Assembly (NCBI RefSeq): GCF_015477605.1
Contig: NZ_JADLQX010000001.1
Location: forward strand, 62,001 to 126,000
DNA from: Nocardia amamiensis
Lineage (GTDB): Bacteria; Actinomycetota; Actinomycetes; Mycobacteriales; Mycobacteriaceae
Direction of reading: 5' to 3'
Length of the DNA stretch: 64,000 nt
Positions 28,293 through 36,635 of the stretch are shown here, piece by piece; the stretch's first letter is position 1; each line of letters begins with the position of its first letter. The position numbers and the translations under genes were made by a program. The notes under the pieces were generated by a model. The model had not been told where the DNA came from, ran no database searches, and saw only the letters and a program-made list of their open reading frames with translations.

Positions 28293-28712
28293 ATGACCAC
28301 TGCCAGGGACATCATGAAGCCCGGCGCACAGTGGATTACCAAGGAAGAGACCGTCGAACGGGCCGCCAGGCTCATGGACGAACTCGGCGTGGGGTCACTG
28401 GTCATCGCGGACGAGAACGAACGGATGTGCGGCATCGTCACCGACCGCGACATCGTGGTGAAGTGCATCGCCCATGGCAAATCGCCGTCGAGCACGCGGG
28501 TGGAAGAACTGTGCGAAGCGACGCCGCGATGGGTCGATGCCGACGCCGACATCGAGGTCGTTCTCGACGAGATGGAAAGCAACCGGGTCAAGCGCATGCC
28601 GGTGATCGAGAACAAGCGGCTGGTCGGCATGATCAGCGAGGCCGATCTGGCCAGGCACCTGGACGACAACCAGCTCGGCGAGTTCGTCACCGCCGTCTAC
28701 GGACGTCCCTAG
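28293..28712 (+). CDS. Hrp1-like two-CBS-domain protein
   Basis: 139 residues comprising two CBS motifs: about 1-62 (TTARDIMKPG, IADENERMCGIVTDRDIVVK) and 70-130 (VDADADIEVVLDEMESNRVKRMPVI, LVGMISEADLARHL). The opening MTTARDIM and overall layout resemble mycobacterial hypoxic response protein 1 (Rv2626c). CBS pairs usually bind adenine nucleotides; the function of Hrp1 itself is unresolved. I see no DosR box (GGGACTTNNGNCCC) upstream, so DosR control is not supported. AAGGAGGT lies just before the ATG. Confidence 0.85.
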   Translation: MTTARDIMKPGAQWITKEETVERAARLMDELGVGSLVIADENERMCGIVTDRDIVVKCIAHGKSPSSTRVEELCEATPRWVDADADIEVVLDEMESNRVKRMPVIENKRLVGMISEADLARHLDDNQLGEFVTAVYGRP

Positions 28713-28733
28713 GTTCGGCACATAATCCAGGCG

Positions 28734-28974
28734 GTGCCCTTGGGACACCGTCCGCTGGACTTCGGCTTCGACGGCGGCTGCCGTAGCTTTCGCACCGGTA
28801 CATCGATCACGAGATCTCGCCTGGCGATGACAACTCGATTGATCTCCCAGCGCCGGATCGGTTGGTGCACGGCAGCCGCGTCGAAGTGGTGCCCTTCGTC
28901 GCCCAATGGGCGGATCTCGTCAGACCGAACGCGCCTTCGGCAAATAGCGCAGCACGGCGACATCGCCCGCCTGA
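28734..28974 (+). pseudogene. Small degenerate coding remnant
   Basis: A GTG at 28734 opens a frame (VPLGHRPLDFGFDGG) that loses sense after about 28785, where another frame with strongly GC-biased third positions continues (IDHEISPGDDNSIDLPAPDR, LVHGSRVEVVPFVAQWAD) and overruns the 3' end of the opposing reductase gene. A frameshift near 28785 in a short gene is the simplest reading. The product family is not recognised. Confidence 0.3.
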
Positions 28975-29600
28975 GTGACCTCCGCGAGCCGCATCCTGCG
29001 ATGCGGCCCGCCGGGGTACCGCGCGTCGCCGAGGAATCGCGGCGCAGCAGTATCGCCGACCAGGATGGGAGCGACGGCGACGTGTAGTTCGTCGGCCAAG
29101 TCGGAAGCGAGGAAAGCGGTGTGGACCTGGGTGCCGCCCTCCACCATGAGGCGGCTGACGCCGCGACGGCCCAGGTCGTCGAGCACCGCTCCGAAGTCGA
29201 GTTCCGCGCCGAGACTGGCCACCTCCGCGAGACCGGCCAACCGATCGGCGAGTTTCGCCACGCCCGCGTCGGTGGTGTAGACGAGTTTGCCGCCGCCGTG
29301 ATGCCAGAACCGCAAGCCTCGGTCCAGGTCGCCGCTCGCGGACACGGTCACCTTGAGCGGAAACTCCGGTTTGCCCGCGGCGACGCGGGCCGCTCTGCGG
29401 TCCGGACTGTCGACGAGCAGCCGCGGGTTGTCCCTGCGCAGGGTCTGCGCGCCGACCAGAATGGCATCGGAGTCCGCGCGGACCTGGTCGACGCGATCGA
29501 AGTCCGCCGCGCCGGACAGGCGCAGCCGCTCGGGGCTCGCATCGTCGATGTACCCGTCGATGCTCACCGCGACCGACAGCAGCACATGGGGACGGGTCAC
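28920..29600 (-). CDS. RibD C-terminal-type pyrimidine reductase
   Basis: 226 residues of the dihydrofolate-reductase-like RibD_C family: LLSVAVSIDGYIDD at the N-terminus, ADSDAILVGAQTLRRDNPRL, then GVSRLMVEGGTQVHTAFL and LADELHVAVAPILVG. The deaminase half of full RibD is absent, so it could be the riboflavin-pathway reductase acting alone or an unrelated NADPH reductase of the family. The GTG at 29600 overlaps the pabA/trpG stop by four bases, so they are co-transcribed. The gene at this place in mycobacteria is not a reductase, so the pairing is a local feature. Confidence 0.85.
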   Translation of the reverse strand: MTRPHVLLSVAVSIDGYIDDASPERLRLSGAADFDRVDQVRADSDAILVGAQTLRRDNPRLLVDSPDRRAARVAAGKPEFPLKVTVSASGDLDRGLRFWHHGGGKLVYTTDAGVAKLADRLAGLAEVASLGAELDFGAVLDDLGRRGVSRLMVEGGTQVHTAFLASDLADELHVAVAPILVGDTAAPRFLGDARYPGGPHRRMRLAEVTQAGDVAVLRYLPKARSV

Positions 29601-30241
29601 TGCAGCACCAGCGCGGCGACCTCCGCTTCCAGCGCCGCCACCAAGCCCTCGGCGGGACGCTTTCCGCACACGCCGAGCCAGTTCGCCAGCATGCGGTGGC
29701 CGCCCTGGGTCAGGACCGATTCGGGATGGAACTGCACGCCATGGATGGGCAGCGTGTGATGACGCATCGCCATCACGATCCCGCTCTCGGTGCGTCCGAG
29801 CACTTCGATCTCCTCGGGGAGGGTGTCCTCCAGCACGGTGAGCGAGTGGTACCGCGTAGCCGTGAACGGGTCGGGCAGGCCGGCGAGTACACCGGCGCCG
29901 ATGTGGAAGACCTCGCTGGTCTTGCCGTGCAGCAACTCGGGAGCCCTGGTGACAGTGGCGCCGAACGCCTCGCCGATCGCCTGGTGGCCCAGGCATACGC
30001 CGAGCAGCGGAACGCCGTGGTCGGCGCAGGCACGCACCAATGGGATGCTGGCGCCCGCACGGTCCGGGGTACCGGGGCCGGGACTGATCAGGATGCCGTC
30101 GAAATCGCGCACGACCGCGTCAACGTCGGCCAGGTTCGGATCGTCATTGCGCCATACGACGGCATCGACACCCAGCTGACCGAGGTATTGCACCAGGTTG
30201 AAGACGAAGCTGTCGTAATTGTCGACGACCAGAACTCGCAT
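29597..30241 (-). CDS. trpG: Glutamine amidotransferase TrpG/PabA
   Basis: 214 residues, class I glutamine amidotransferase. N-terminal VLVVDNYDSFVFNL, the oxyanion ISPGPGTPD, the nucleophile Cys in GVCLGHQ and the catalytic His-Glu in HPES are all present. It supplies ammonia to anthranilate or 4-amino-4-deoxychorismate synthase; in actinobacteria one copy at this locus often serves both, so TrpG and PabA cannot be told apart by sequence alone. Its place next to pknB and crgA matches Rv0013. Confidence 0.92.
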   Translation of the reverse strand: MRVLVVDNYDSFVFNLVQYLGQLGVDAVVWRNDDPNLADVDAVVRDFDGILISPGPGTPDRAGASIPLVRACADHGVPLLGVCLGHQAIGEAFGATVTRAPELLHGKTSEVFHIGAGVLAGLPDPFTATRYHSLTVLEDTLPEEIEVLGRTESGIVMAMRHHTLPIHGVQFHPESVLTQGGHRMLANWLGVCGKRPAEGLVAALEAEVAALVLQ

Positions 30242-30337
30242 GGCATCGAGATTACGTCCCCGCCCGGCACCACGTCGCACCGATTACCAGTTGGGATAGC
30301 CTAGGGGCACGACCTGCACGCCGAATACGAGGACGTC

Positions 30338-30601
30338 ATGCCCAAGTCGAAGGTCCGTAAGAAGACCGACTATACGATCAACCCCGCCAGCCGGACCCCG
30401 GTGAAGGTGAAGGCCGGGCCGTCTCCGGTCTGGTATGTCGCCATCATGCTCGGTTTCATGCTCGCCGGGCTGATCTGGCTGCTCGTCTACTATCTGGCAG
30501 CCGAACAGATCAGTTGGATGAACGACCTCAACGCCTGGAACTTCCTGATCGGCTTCGGCCTCATGGTGGTAGGCCTGATCATGACCATGCGCTGGCGCTG
30601 A
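30338..30601 (+). CDS. crgA: CrgA, cell division protein
   Basis: 87 residues, two membrane helices (about 30-50 and 63-83) after a basic N-terminus ([24 protein letters not shown]), the pattern of actinobacterial CrgA. CrgA helps recruit FtsI/PBP and CwsA to the division site. The short length and position between trpG and the PH-like gene agree with the mycobacterial order. A possible -10 (TAGCCT) lies about 40 bases upstream of the ATG. Confidence 0.93.
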   Translation: MPKSKVRKKTDYTINPASRTPVKVKAGPSPVWYVAIMLGFMLAGLIWLLVYYLAAEQISWMNDLNAWNFLIGFGLMVVGLIMTMRWR

Positions 30602-30642
30602 CCGCGTCGAAGCGGATTACAGACGTGTCATTCATGCACATC

Positions 30643-30663
30643 TGTGGATGAGCCTGTGGACAA
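30643..30663 (-). promoter_or_regulatory. Pair of DnaA boxes
   Basis: TGTGGATGA (30643-30651) and TGTGGACAA (30655-30663) are the reverse complements of TCATCCACA and TTGTCCACA; the second is the preferred mycobacterial DnaA box and the first differs from TTATCCACA by one base. They share orientation and are 12 bp apart start to start, just upstream of the PH-like gene. Confidence 0.55.
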
Positions 30664-30675
30664 CTCGAGGAGCGA

Positions 30676-31167
30676 TTGGGGATTGCCTTGACTCCGGAGC
30701 CTCAGGATTCCGTCGCCGGCGACGAGCCGCACTTGGCGTGGACCACTCCGACCGCGGCGCTCGTAGCGGTCACCGTCGGCGGCGTCGTCTTGGCCGTGGC
30801 CGCTGTTTTCAGCACCGATGCGCCCAGCCGCCTGCTCGTCGGATTGGCGGCCGTCGGCCTTCTAGCTCTTGCCGTGCTCGGTTTCCGGCAGCGACCACGC
30901 CTTTCCGTGCGGCCGGGCGCACAGCCGCGTCTGGTCGTCCGCACACTGACCGGGCCGGTCGAATACACCCGGGACCAGATCATTCGAGCCCGCGTGGTCG
31001 GCTACCGTCGCCTCGGTCGCAAGAATCCCATGCTGGAACTCGACGTGGAGCGCGACGGCGCGGAGCGACTGCTGATCTTCGGCCGCTGGGACTTGGGCGT
31101 CAATCCCGAGGTCGTGTACCACGACCTCGTCGAGGCATTGCGCCTCTCCGAGGACAAGACCCGCTGA
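30676..31167 (+). CDS. PH-domain-like membrane protein (Rv0010c-like)
   Basis: 163 residues. Two membrane helices (about 25-45 and 52-68) are followed by a soluble beta-rich domain that starts near RLSVRPGAQPRLVVRTL and resembles bacterial PH domains. It occupies the place of Rv0010c between crgA and the rhomboid gene. The TTG at 30676 has CGAGGAG four bases before it; a TTG at 30688 is the alternative. Function unknown; the setting suggests an envelope or division role. Confidence 0.75.
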   Translation: MGIALTPEPQDSVAGDEPHLAWTTPTAALVAVTVGGVVLAVAAVFSTDAPSRLLVGLAAVGLLALAVLGFRQRPRLSVRPGAQPRLVVRTLTGPVEYTRDQIIRARVVGYRRLGRKNPMLELDVERDGAERLLIFGRWDLGVNPEVVYHDLVEALRLSEDKTR

Positions 31168-31203
31168 TTCCGGGCCCGGAGCGACACGACACGCCGGTCG
31201 CGA

Positions 31204-31219
31204 TGTTTCACGTGAAGCG
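31204..31219. other. parS-like centromere site
   Basis: TGTTTCACGTGAAGCG matches 14 of 16 bases of the universal parS TGTTTCACGTGAAACA, including the whole central TTTCACGTGAA. It lies in the convergent gap between the PH-like and rhomboid genes, an ordinary place for an origin-proximal parS bound by chromosomal ParB. Confidence 0.65.
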
Positions 31220-31228
31220 AATTCTGTG

Positions 31229-32101
31229 TCAGGCTGCCAGCGCGACCGCGCTGACACCGGTTGCCGCCAATGCCGCGACCGCGACAACCGCCACGGCCAC
31301 CCAGCCGACCAGCCGCGCGGACTCCTGCGACTTGACCCGCAACCACCCGGGCAGGAACAGGATGCCGAGGGTCGCCAGCGTGCCCGCAGCCAGACCGCCG
31401 AGGTGCCCCCAGAGCGAGATGCCGGGTAGCGACAAGCTGATGAATACGTTGATGCCGATGATGATGAGCATCTGATTCGGGTTCTGCCGCAATCGGATCA
31501 GGATGACGGTAATGGCGCCGAACAGTCCGTACACCGCACCGGACGCGCCCGCAGTGAGGCTGTTCTGGGCGAACAGCATCACCCCGGCCGCACCGCCCAA
31601 CAGCGAGACCAGATAGACCGCCAGATAGCGCAGCCGTCCTAGCACCAGCTCAGCGTCTCGGCCAACGACATACAGCGCGAACATATTGAGCAGCAGGTGG
31701 ATCGGACCGTAGTGCAGGAAGCCGGAACCGAGCACTCGCCACCACTGGCCGTCCGCGACCGCCGGGGCGAACAGCACCCAGTCCAGGAACAACGCCGAGC
31801 CCCGCTGGTTGTCCATCAGGCTCTCGGCCTGGGCCGCGGTGATCGCGTAGATCACCACATTGATCGCGATCAGCGCGTAGGTCACCGCGGGCGTCGACGA
31901 CCGGGCCGCCGGTGCGCCCGAGACCGTCCGCACCGGCGGAACGCTTCGCTGATCCTGACGCAGACAGTCGACGCAATGCTGGCCGACCGCCGCGGGGCGC
32001 AGGCACTCCGCGCAGGAGGGCCGACCGCACCGCGTACAGGCCAGGCCGGTCGGACGATTCGGGTGGCGGACGCACGTCGGTGCGGGCGGCTGAGGATTCA
32101 T
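31229..32101 (-). CDS. Rhomboid family intramembrane serine protease
   Basis: 290 residues. A short N-terminal zinc-binding-like region (CVRHPNRPTGLACTRCGRPSCAEC, two Cys-x2-Cys pairs) precedes six or seven membrane helices. The rhomboid catalytic Ser is in GASGAVYG and the His in GHLGGLAAG; the HLLLNMFAL helix carries the usual His and Asn. Such proteases cut membrane proteins within the bilayer. Equivalent to the rhomboid at the ppiA locus of mycobacteria. The stop and parS share the convergent spacer. Four bases separate it from ppiA. Confidence 0.92.
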   Translation of the reverse strand: MNPQPPAPTCVRHPNRPTGLACTRCGRPSCAECLRPAAVGQHCVDCLRQDQRSVPPVRTVSGAPAARSSTPAVTYALIAINVVIYAITAAQAESLMDNQRGSALFLDWVLFAPAVADGQWWRVLGSGFLHYGPIHLLLNMFALYVVGRDAELVLGRLRYLAVYLVSLLGGAAGVMLFAQNSLTAGASGAVYGLFGAITVILIRLRQNPNQMLIIIGINVFISLSLPGISLWGHLGGLAAGTLATLGILFLPGWLRVKSQESARLVGWVAVAVVAVAALAATGVSAVALAA

Positions 32102-32105
32102 GGTC

Positions 32106-32642
32106 TCAATCGATCGTGATCTTGGTGATGACGACGGGCTCCAGCGGGCGGTCGTCGCGATCGGTCTTGGTGGTCGCGATCGAGTCGACGACCTTGCGCG
32201 AATCGGGATCGATGACTTCGCCGAAGATCGTGTGCTTGCGGTTGAGATGCGGTTGCGGGCGGACGGTGATGAAGAACTGTGACCCGTTGGTACCCGGCCC
32301 AGCGTTGGCCATCGCCAGCAGGTAGCCGCGGTCGAAGCGCAGTTCCGGGTGGAACTCGTCGCCGAACTCGTAGCCTGGGCCACCACGGCCGGTACCGGTC
32401 GGATCGCCACCCTGGAGCATGAAGCCGGCGATCACCCGGTGGAACAGGGCGCCGTCATAGAACGGGCCGGAGCTGCCCCCGCTGGCGTTCGCTGTGGTGT
32501 ACGGCGCCGAACCGTCCGCGAGACCGACGAAATTGCGGACCGTCTTGGGCGCGTGGTTGCCGAAAAGCGAAATCTTGATATCGCCGCGATTCGTGTGCAG
32601 TGTCGCCACGGATGTCTGGTTCGGTGAGGTCACGCCGCCCAT
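32106..32642 (-). CDS. ppiA: Peptidyl-prolyl cis-trans isomerase PpiA
   Basis: 178 residues, cyclophilin family. Catalytic and binding motifs are visible: FHRVIAGFMLQGGDPTG (Arg, Phe, Met, Gln), MANAGPGTNGSQFFI and LNRKHTIFGEV. It has no signal peptide, so it acts in the cytoplasm and catalyses proline isomerisation during folding. It probably forms a two-gene unit with the downstream rhomboid. Same relative position as Rv0009. Confidence 0.93.
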   Translation of the reverse strand: MGGVTSPNQTSVATLHTNRGDIKISLFGNHAPKTVRNFVGLADGSAPYTTANASGGSSGPFYDGALFHRVIAGFMLQGGDPTGTGRGGPGYEFGDEFHPELRFDRGYLLAMANAGPGTNGSQFFITVRPQPHLNRKHTIFGEVIDPDSRKVVDSIATTKTDRDDRPLEPVVITKITID

Positions 32643-32738
32643 CGTGCCACGGTTTCCGACGGCCCCGCCGAATTGGGCCGAGCCCCGCTGTGAGCTGGGG
32701 CTCCTGCGCGAATCGCCGGGCTGTGCCAGAGTGGTCCA

Positions 32739-32951
32739 ATGACCTCGGGGCGCCTACATGTCTCTTCGCGTGCACGTAACCGGCTCATCGTCGCAGCTAC
32801 CATCGCGCTGGCAGGCGGCGTGGCCTATCTGATCCGCACCCGGCGGCCCCAGCAGCCGGAACCCGCGCCCGCGCCGCCGCGGATCGGATACTCCCGCAAT
32901 GGCTCCGCGCCGACCCTCGTGGCGGGCGCCGGCGCGGAGCAGGATCGCTAG
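32739..32951 (+). CDS. Small single-pass membrane protein at the CwsA position
   Basis: 70 residues with one membrane helix (RLIVAATIALAGGVAYLI, about 15-32), an RR-rich stop-transfer, and a Pro/Ala tail. It is divergent from ppiA, where mycobacteria have cwsA, but it is half the length of CwsA and I see no alignable motif; the positional equivalence is inference. The ATG at 32739 lacks a strong ribosome-binding site. Confidence 0.6.
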   Translation: MTSGRLHVSSRARNRLIVAATIALAGGVAYLIRTRRPQQPEPAPAPPRIGYSRNGSAPTLVAGAGAEQDR

Positions 32952-32966
32952 ACGCGGACGAACCGG

Positions 32967-33815
32967 TCAGCGACTGACCGCCTTCTTGTACTGACGCAGG
33001 GCCAGCGGCACGAACACCACCATGATCACCACCACCCAGATCAGTGAGGTGAGCACCGGGTGCTGGAGCGACCACGCATCCGGGGTCGGCGCCAGCGGGC
33101 TGGTGTTGCCGAACAGGTCGCGGGTCGCCTGGGTGAGCGAGGACACCGGGTTCCACTCCGCGATCACGCGCAGCACGGTGGGCAGTTTGTCGCTGGGCAC
33201 GAACGTGTTGGCGATGAAGGTGAGCGGGAAGATCACCATGAAACTGGCGTTGTTGAACACCTCCGGTGCCCGCACCAGCAGACCCACCACGGCCATGATC
33301 CAGGACACCGCGTAGGCGAACAGCAACAGCAGCACATAGGCCAGCACCGCGTCCAGGAACGAACCGCGGATCCGCCAGCCGACGACCAAGCCGGTCAGCG
33401 ACATCACCGTCAGGCTCACCACGTTGATCACCACATCACTGATCGTGCGGCCGACCAGCACCGCCGACGACGCCATCGGCAGCGAGCGGAACCGGTCGAT
33501 GATGCCCTTCTGCATGTCCTCGGCCAGGCCCGCACCGGTGAAGGTCGCGCCGAACACCACGGTCTGCGCGAAGATGCCCGCGATCAGGAACTCGCGATAG
33601 CCGCCGGAGAGGCCGGGCACGTCGATCGCCGCGCCGAAGACGTAGGCGAACAGCAGCACGAACATGATCGGCGAGAGCGTGGAGAAGATCAGGACGTCGG
33701 GTACCCGCTTGATCTTGATGACGTTGCGCTTGGCGATGGTCACGCTGTCGCTGACCACTATCGACAGTCGCTCGCCCAGCGAGGGCCGTGCCAGGCCAGG
33801 GGCCATCGCGGTCAT
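32967..33815 (-). CDS. ABC-2 type exporter permease (DrrB-like)
   Basis: 282 residues with six predicted membrane helices and the ABC-2 family signature around ITVGDRFRSLPM-like IIDRFRSLPMASSAVLVGR. The C-terminal FNNASFMVIFPLTFIANTFVP is typical of DrrB and mycobacterial phthiocerol/antibiotic exporters. It forms a dimeric channel energised by the ATPase encoded just upstream; the ATG overlaps that stop (ATGA). The cargo is unknown, with antibiotic or lipid export being the usual roles. Confidence 0.88.
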   Translation of the reverse strand: MTAMAPGLARPSLGERLSIVVSDSVTIAKRNVIKIKRVPDVLIFSTLSPIMFVLLFAYVFGAAIDVPGLSGGYREFLIAGIFAQTVVFGATFTGAGLAEDMQKGIIDRFRSLPMASSAVLVGRTISDVVINVVSLTVMSLTGLVVGWRIRGSFLDAVLAYVLLLLFAYAVSWIMAVVGLLVRAPEVFNNASFMVIFPLTFIANTFVPSDKLPTVLRVIAEWNPVSSLTQATRDLFGNTSPLAPTPDAWSLQHPVLTSLIWVVVIMVVFVPLALRQYKKAVSR

Positions 33816-34831
33816 CGATTCGTTCCTTTCGTAGCTTCCACCTTGTCGCCCGCTTCGGGCCTGTCGTTCGCCTGGTCCCCGCCTGCGGGCCTTTCCGCCT
33901 CGTGGCCGGTGAGGGTGAGGAAGACGTCGTCGAGCGACGGGCGCCGCAGGCCGACGTCGTGAATCTGCACGCTGTGCTCGGCCAGCCTGCCGACCGCCTC
34001 GACCAGCGCCTGCGATCCGTCGGCCACCGGGACGGTGATCCGGCGCAATCCGGGCTCGAGATGGATCTCGCCATCCGCCAAGCTCTTCAGCGCCGCCTCG
34101 GCGGTCGCGAGATTCTCCGCGCGATCGACGGTGAGTTCGATGCGGTCGCCGCCGACCAGGGTCTTGAGCTCGTCGGCGGTCCCCTTCGCGATCACCTTGC
34201 CGTGGTCGATCACCGCGATGGAATCGGCGAGCCGATCGGCCTCTTCCATGTACTGGGTGGTGAGCAGCAACGTGGTGCCGCCCGCGACCAACTCCTCGAT
34301 GACATCCCAGAGGTCGAGGCGCGCACGAGGATCGAGCCCGGTAGTCGGCTCGTCGAGGAACAAGACGGGCGGATTCGCGACCAGTGCCCCGGCAAGGTCG
34401 AGCCGACGTCGCATACCGCCGGAGTACCCCTTCACGGGTCGGTCCGCGGCGTCGGTGAGCCGGAATCGTTCGAGCAGTTCGCGGGCGCGTTCCTTACTTC
34501 GCTGCACGCCCATGTGATAAAGACGTCCCACCATTTCCAAATTCTCGAAGCCGGTGAGATATTCGTCGACCGCGGCGTACTGACCCGACGCGCCGATGCG
34601 GGAGCGCAAGGCCTGCGGGTCGCGCAGCACGTCGATTCCCGCGACCGTCGCGCGCCCGGCATCCGGCACCAGCAGGGTGGTGAGCACCCGGACAGTAGTG
34701 GTTTTACCCGCACCGTTGGGTCCGAGCAGTGCGGTGACGGTCCCTTCCGGGACCGTCAAGTCGAGTCCGTCGAGGGCCACCAGCTGGCCGTATCGTTTGA
34801 CCAGACCCTCGGCGACTATTGCGTCGGGCAT
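33812..34831 (-). CDS. ABC transporter ATPase (DrrA-like)
   Basis: 339 residues. Walker A GPNGAGKTT (about 37-45), Q-loop ASGQYAAVDEYLTG, signature YSGGMRRRLDLA, Walker B VLFLDEPTTGLD and the switch His region TQYMEEAD are all present. The C-terminal 90 residues are the DrrA-type extension ending in a Glu/Lys-rich tail. It powers the permease encoded downstream. DrrA/B pairs give resistance to antibiotics such as anthracyclines; the substrate here is not known. Confidence 0.9.
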   Translation of the reverse strand: MPDAIVAEGLVKRYGQLVALDGLDLTVPEGTVTALLGPNGAGKTTTVRVLTTLLVPDAGRATVAGIDVLRDPQALRSRIGASGQYAAVDEYLTGFENLEMVGRLYHMGVQRSKERARELLERFRLTDAADRPVKGYSGGMRRRLDLAGALVANPPVLFLDEPTTGLDPRARLDLWDVIEELVAGGTTLLLTTQYMEEADRLADSIAVIDHGKVIAKGTADELKTLVGGDRIELTVDRAENLATAEAALKSLADGEIHLEPGLRRITVPVADGSQALVEAVGRLAEHSVQIHDVGLRRPSLDDVFLTLTGHEAERPAGGDQANDRPEAGDKVEATKGTNR

Positions 34832-35570
34832 GATTCTCCTGACGTTGAGTTTTCTCGATATGTTCGGTGCGGCGCCAGGAGTCCGGACGCCGACGATTCG
34901 CTGGATCAGGTGACCCGGCCGATACTCGAGTCAGTATTGCGCCGGCCACCGACAAATTCATCCGGTTTGTTTCGGGATGGCAACGGGCGCAGCGCAGCAG
35001 CGGCGCGAGAAGGCCGCATTCCGATCCAGGCGTGCTCGGGGGTCCCGGATCGGAATGCGACCGGTTCGATGATCCCGCGCGCCCGTGCGCCGGGGCGCGC
35101 GTAGCCGACTACCCGAATGGACGAGGACCCATACTCGGATCGCATACCGCCGAGCGCGGAACGGCGGATCGAGCGGGTGTGCTCAGCCCGGCCTGTCGAG
35201 ACGTTGGACACGAACACATGTTCGCATCGGGGTATGACACATTTCGGCGGCCGCGAGTGTGCGACACGCGGTGTGCGGGTCCCGCGCGCCGACACGCACG
35301 ATGCCGCACGGATCCCGCCCTTACGGCGACCGGTCGGCACTTTCCGCGCCGTGGGTGCGGCAGCAGGTCATGGGGCTGCTTCAGCACGGAATAAGCTGCT
35401 GGCCAATGCTTTTGGCAAATGAGAGGCCACCGGGCGGATACGGCGCGAAGAGCCGGTCGGTGACCCGCGACGGCCATCGGCCGACGGAAAGGTAAGCCCA
35501 ACCGAAAAAACTTGGAAAGTGGCCGCCCCCACGCACACACAATCGCGGATCATCGAGTAGCATCATTCAC
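34832..35570. other. Gene-poor spacer of about 740 bp
   Basis: Upstream of the exporter genes I see several short ORFs on both strands (up to about 145 codons) but none with recognisable motifs, a ribosome-binding site and consistent codon use. It presumably holds the exporter promoter near its left end. Confidence 0.45.
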
Positions 35571-35639
35571 GTCGGCCCCTCCCCCCCGGGCCGACCTTAC
35601 GCGGGCCTCGGCTAACTCCCCCCCTTCGCCGAGGCCCGC
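35571..35639 (-). terminator. Two tandem hairpins after acyl-CoA dehydrogenase-like gene
   Basis: The hairpin nearer the gene has perfect 12-bp arms GCGGGCCTCGGC (35601-35612) and GCCGAGGCCCGC (35628-35639). The farther one has 8-bp arms GTCGGCCC (35571-35578) and GGGCCGAC (35588-35595). C-rich loops, no T tract. Confidence 0.75.
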
Positions 35640-35666
35640 TCCCATTTCCGGGGCCAGGCGATACGC

Positions 35667-36596
35667 CTATTCCGTCCAGTCGACATCCGGTTGCACGGTG
35701 CGCCACGCCGCGGCCAGTCGCTGCCCACGCACCCGCCCCGCCGTCGCCAGCAGCGGCCGGTCCCGCTCCCACCGCTGCCGTGTCACGGGGTCCGCGGACT
35801 CCCACAGCGGGTCGAGACCAGTCAGCAGATCACCGAAAAAGGCGAAAACCCCGCCGAGCGCGATGTGCACGCCCGGCGAGGTCGGCGCATCGATACCCAA
35901 CCCGCGAACAGCCGCTATCGCGGTCAGCAGCCGCTGCAAACTCTCCCGCGGCCAATCCGACGCTCGGGCCACGCGCACCAGCCAGCCCAGCGTGGCGGCC
36001 AGCACGTGGATGTCCTCGATCGTGCGAAATGGCTTGAGATAGTCCAGATACCCATCGCCGGGCAAGACCCGCGCGGGCACGTCGGTCAGCAGCACCGAGG
36101 CGTGCGGCACCTCCGGCGCGAACGCGAGCGCGGGGTGGTCGGTCAGACGCACGCCGGTCTCGCGCGCGTCGACCATGGTGGCTCGCAGCCGGTTTCGCCC
36201 ATCCGCAGCCGTGCCGACGCTGGCGATCACCACCAGAAGGTGCGCGAAAGCGCCCATCGTCGCGAACGACTTCGTGCCGTTCACCAACCAGACGTCGTCC
36301 CGCTCGGTGAGCGTGGTGCGGATCGCGGAGGGATGACCGCCGCCCTCCTCCGTCGCGCACATCGCGACCAGCTCGTCGTCGGGCAGGTCCGGGATCAGCG
36401 TCCGTAGTGCCTCCTGATAGCCCGAGAGGAACGCGAAACCGAGCCGGTCGGCGCCGAAGCCGCCCGCGATCGCGACATCGACCGGCCGATCGAATCGGTT
36501 CGCGGCCACACGATGTCGCGTCCACGCGGCGGCGACGTCGTTCAGCGGCGCCGTCACGGCGGGCTCGGTCAGCAGGAAGTCGAACAGGGAATCCAC
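35667..36596 (-). CDS. Acyl-CoA dehydrogenase-like flavoprotein
   Basis: 309 residues, about 70 shorter than typical acyl-CoA dehydrogenases. The N-terminal helices (AFLSGYQEALRTL) and the middle FAD-binding beta domain (EEGGGHPSAIRT, WLVNGTKSFATMGAFA, LLTDVP) are recognisable, and the C-terminal helical domain is short. The usual catalytic Glu cannot be located with confidence, so activity is uncertain. A GTG start at 36596 (MDSLFDFLL). Substrate unknown. Strong hairpins follow its stop; the gene on the same strand upstream is the flavin-reductase-like gene, 39 bp away. Confidence 0.7.
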   Translation of the reverse strand: MDSLFDFLLTEPAVTAPLNDVAAAWTRHRVAANRFDRPVDVAIAGGFGADRLGFAFLSGYQEALRTLIPDLPDDELVAMCATEEGGGHPSAIRTTLTERDDVWLVNGTKSFATMGAFAHLLVVIASVGTAADGRNRLRATMVDARETGVRLTDHPALAFAPEVPHASVLLTDVPARVLPGDGYLDYLKPFRTIEDIHVLAATLGWLVRVARASDWPRESLQRLLTAIAAVRGLGIDAPTSPGVHIALGGVFAFFGDLLTGLDPLWESADPVTRQRWERDRPLLATAGRVRGQRLAAAWRTVQPDVDWTE

Positions 36597-36635
36597 CTCA
36601 GCACGGTAACCGAGCGGCGAACCATCCTCGCGGAC

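Noticed and set aside
32739..32951. Calling the small membrane gene cwsA
   Set aside because: Position agrees, but length is half and no alignable motif is visible.
34906..35340. 144-codon minus-strand ORF upstream of the ABC exporter
   Set aside because: Arg/Ser-rich with no motif, and competing plus-strand frames are equally long.
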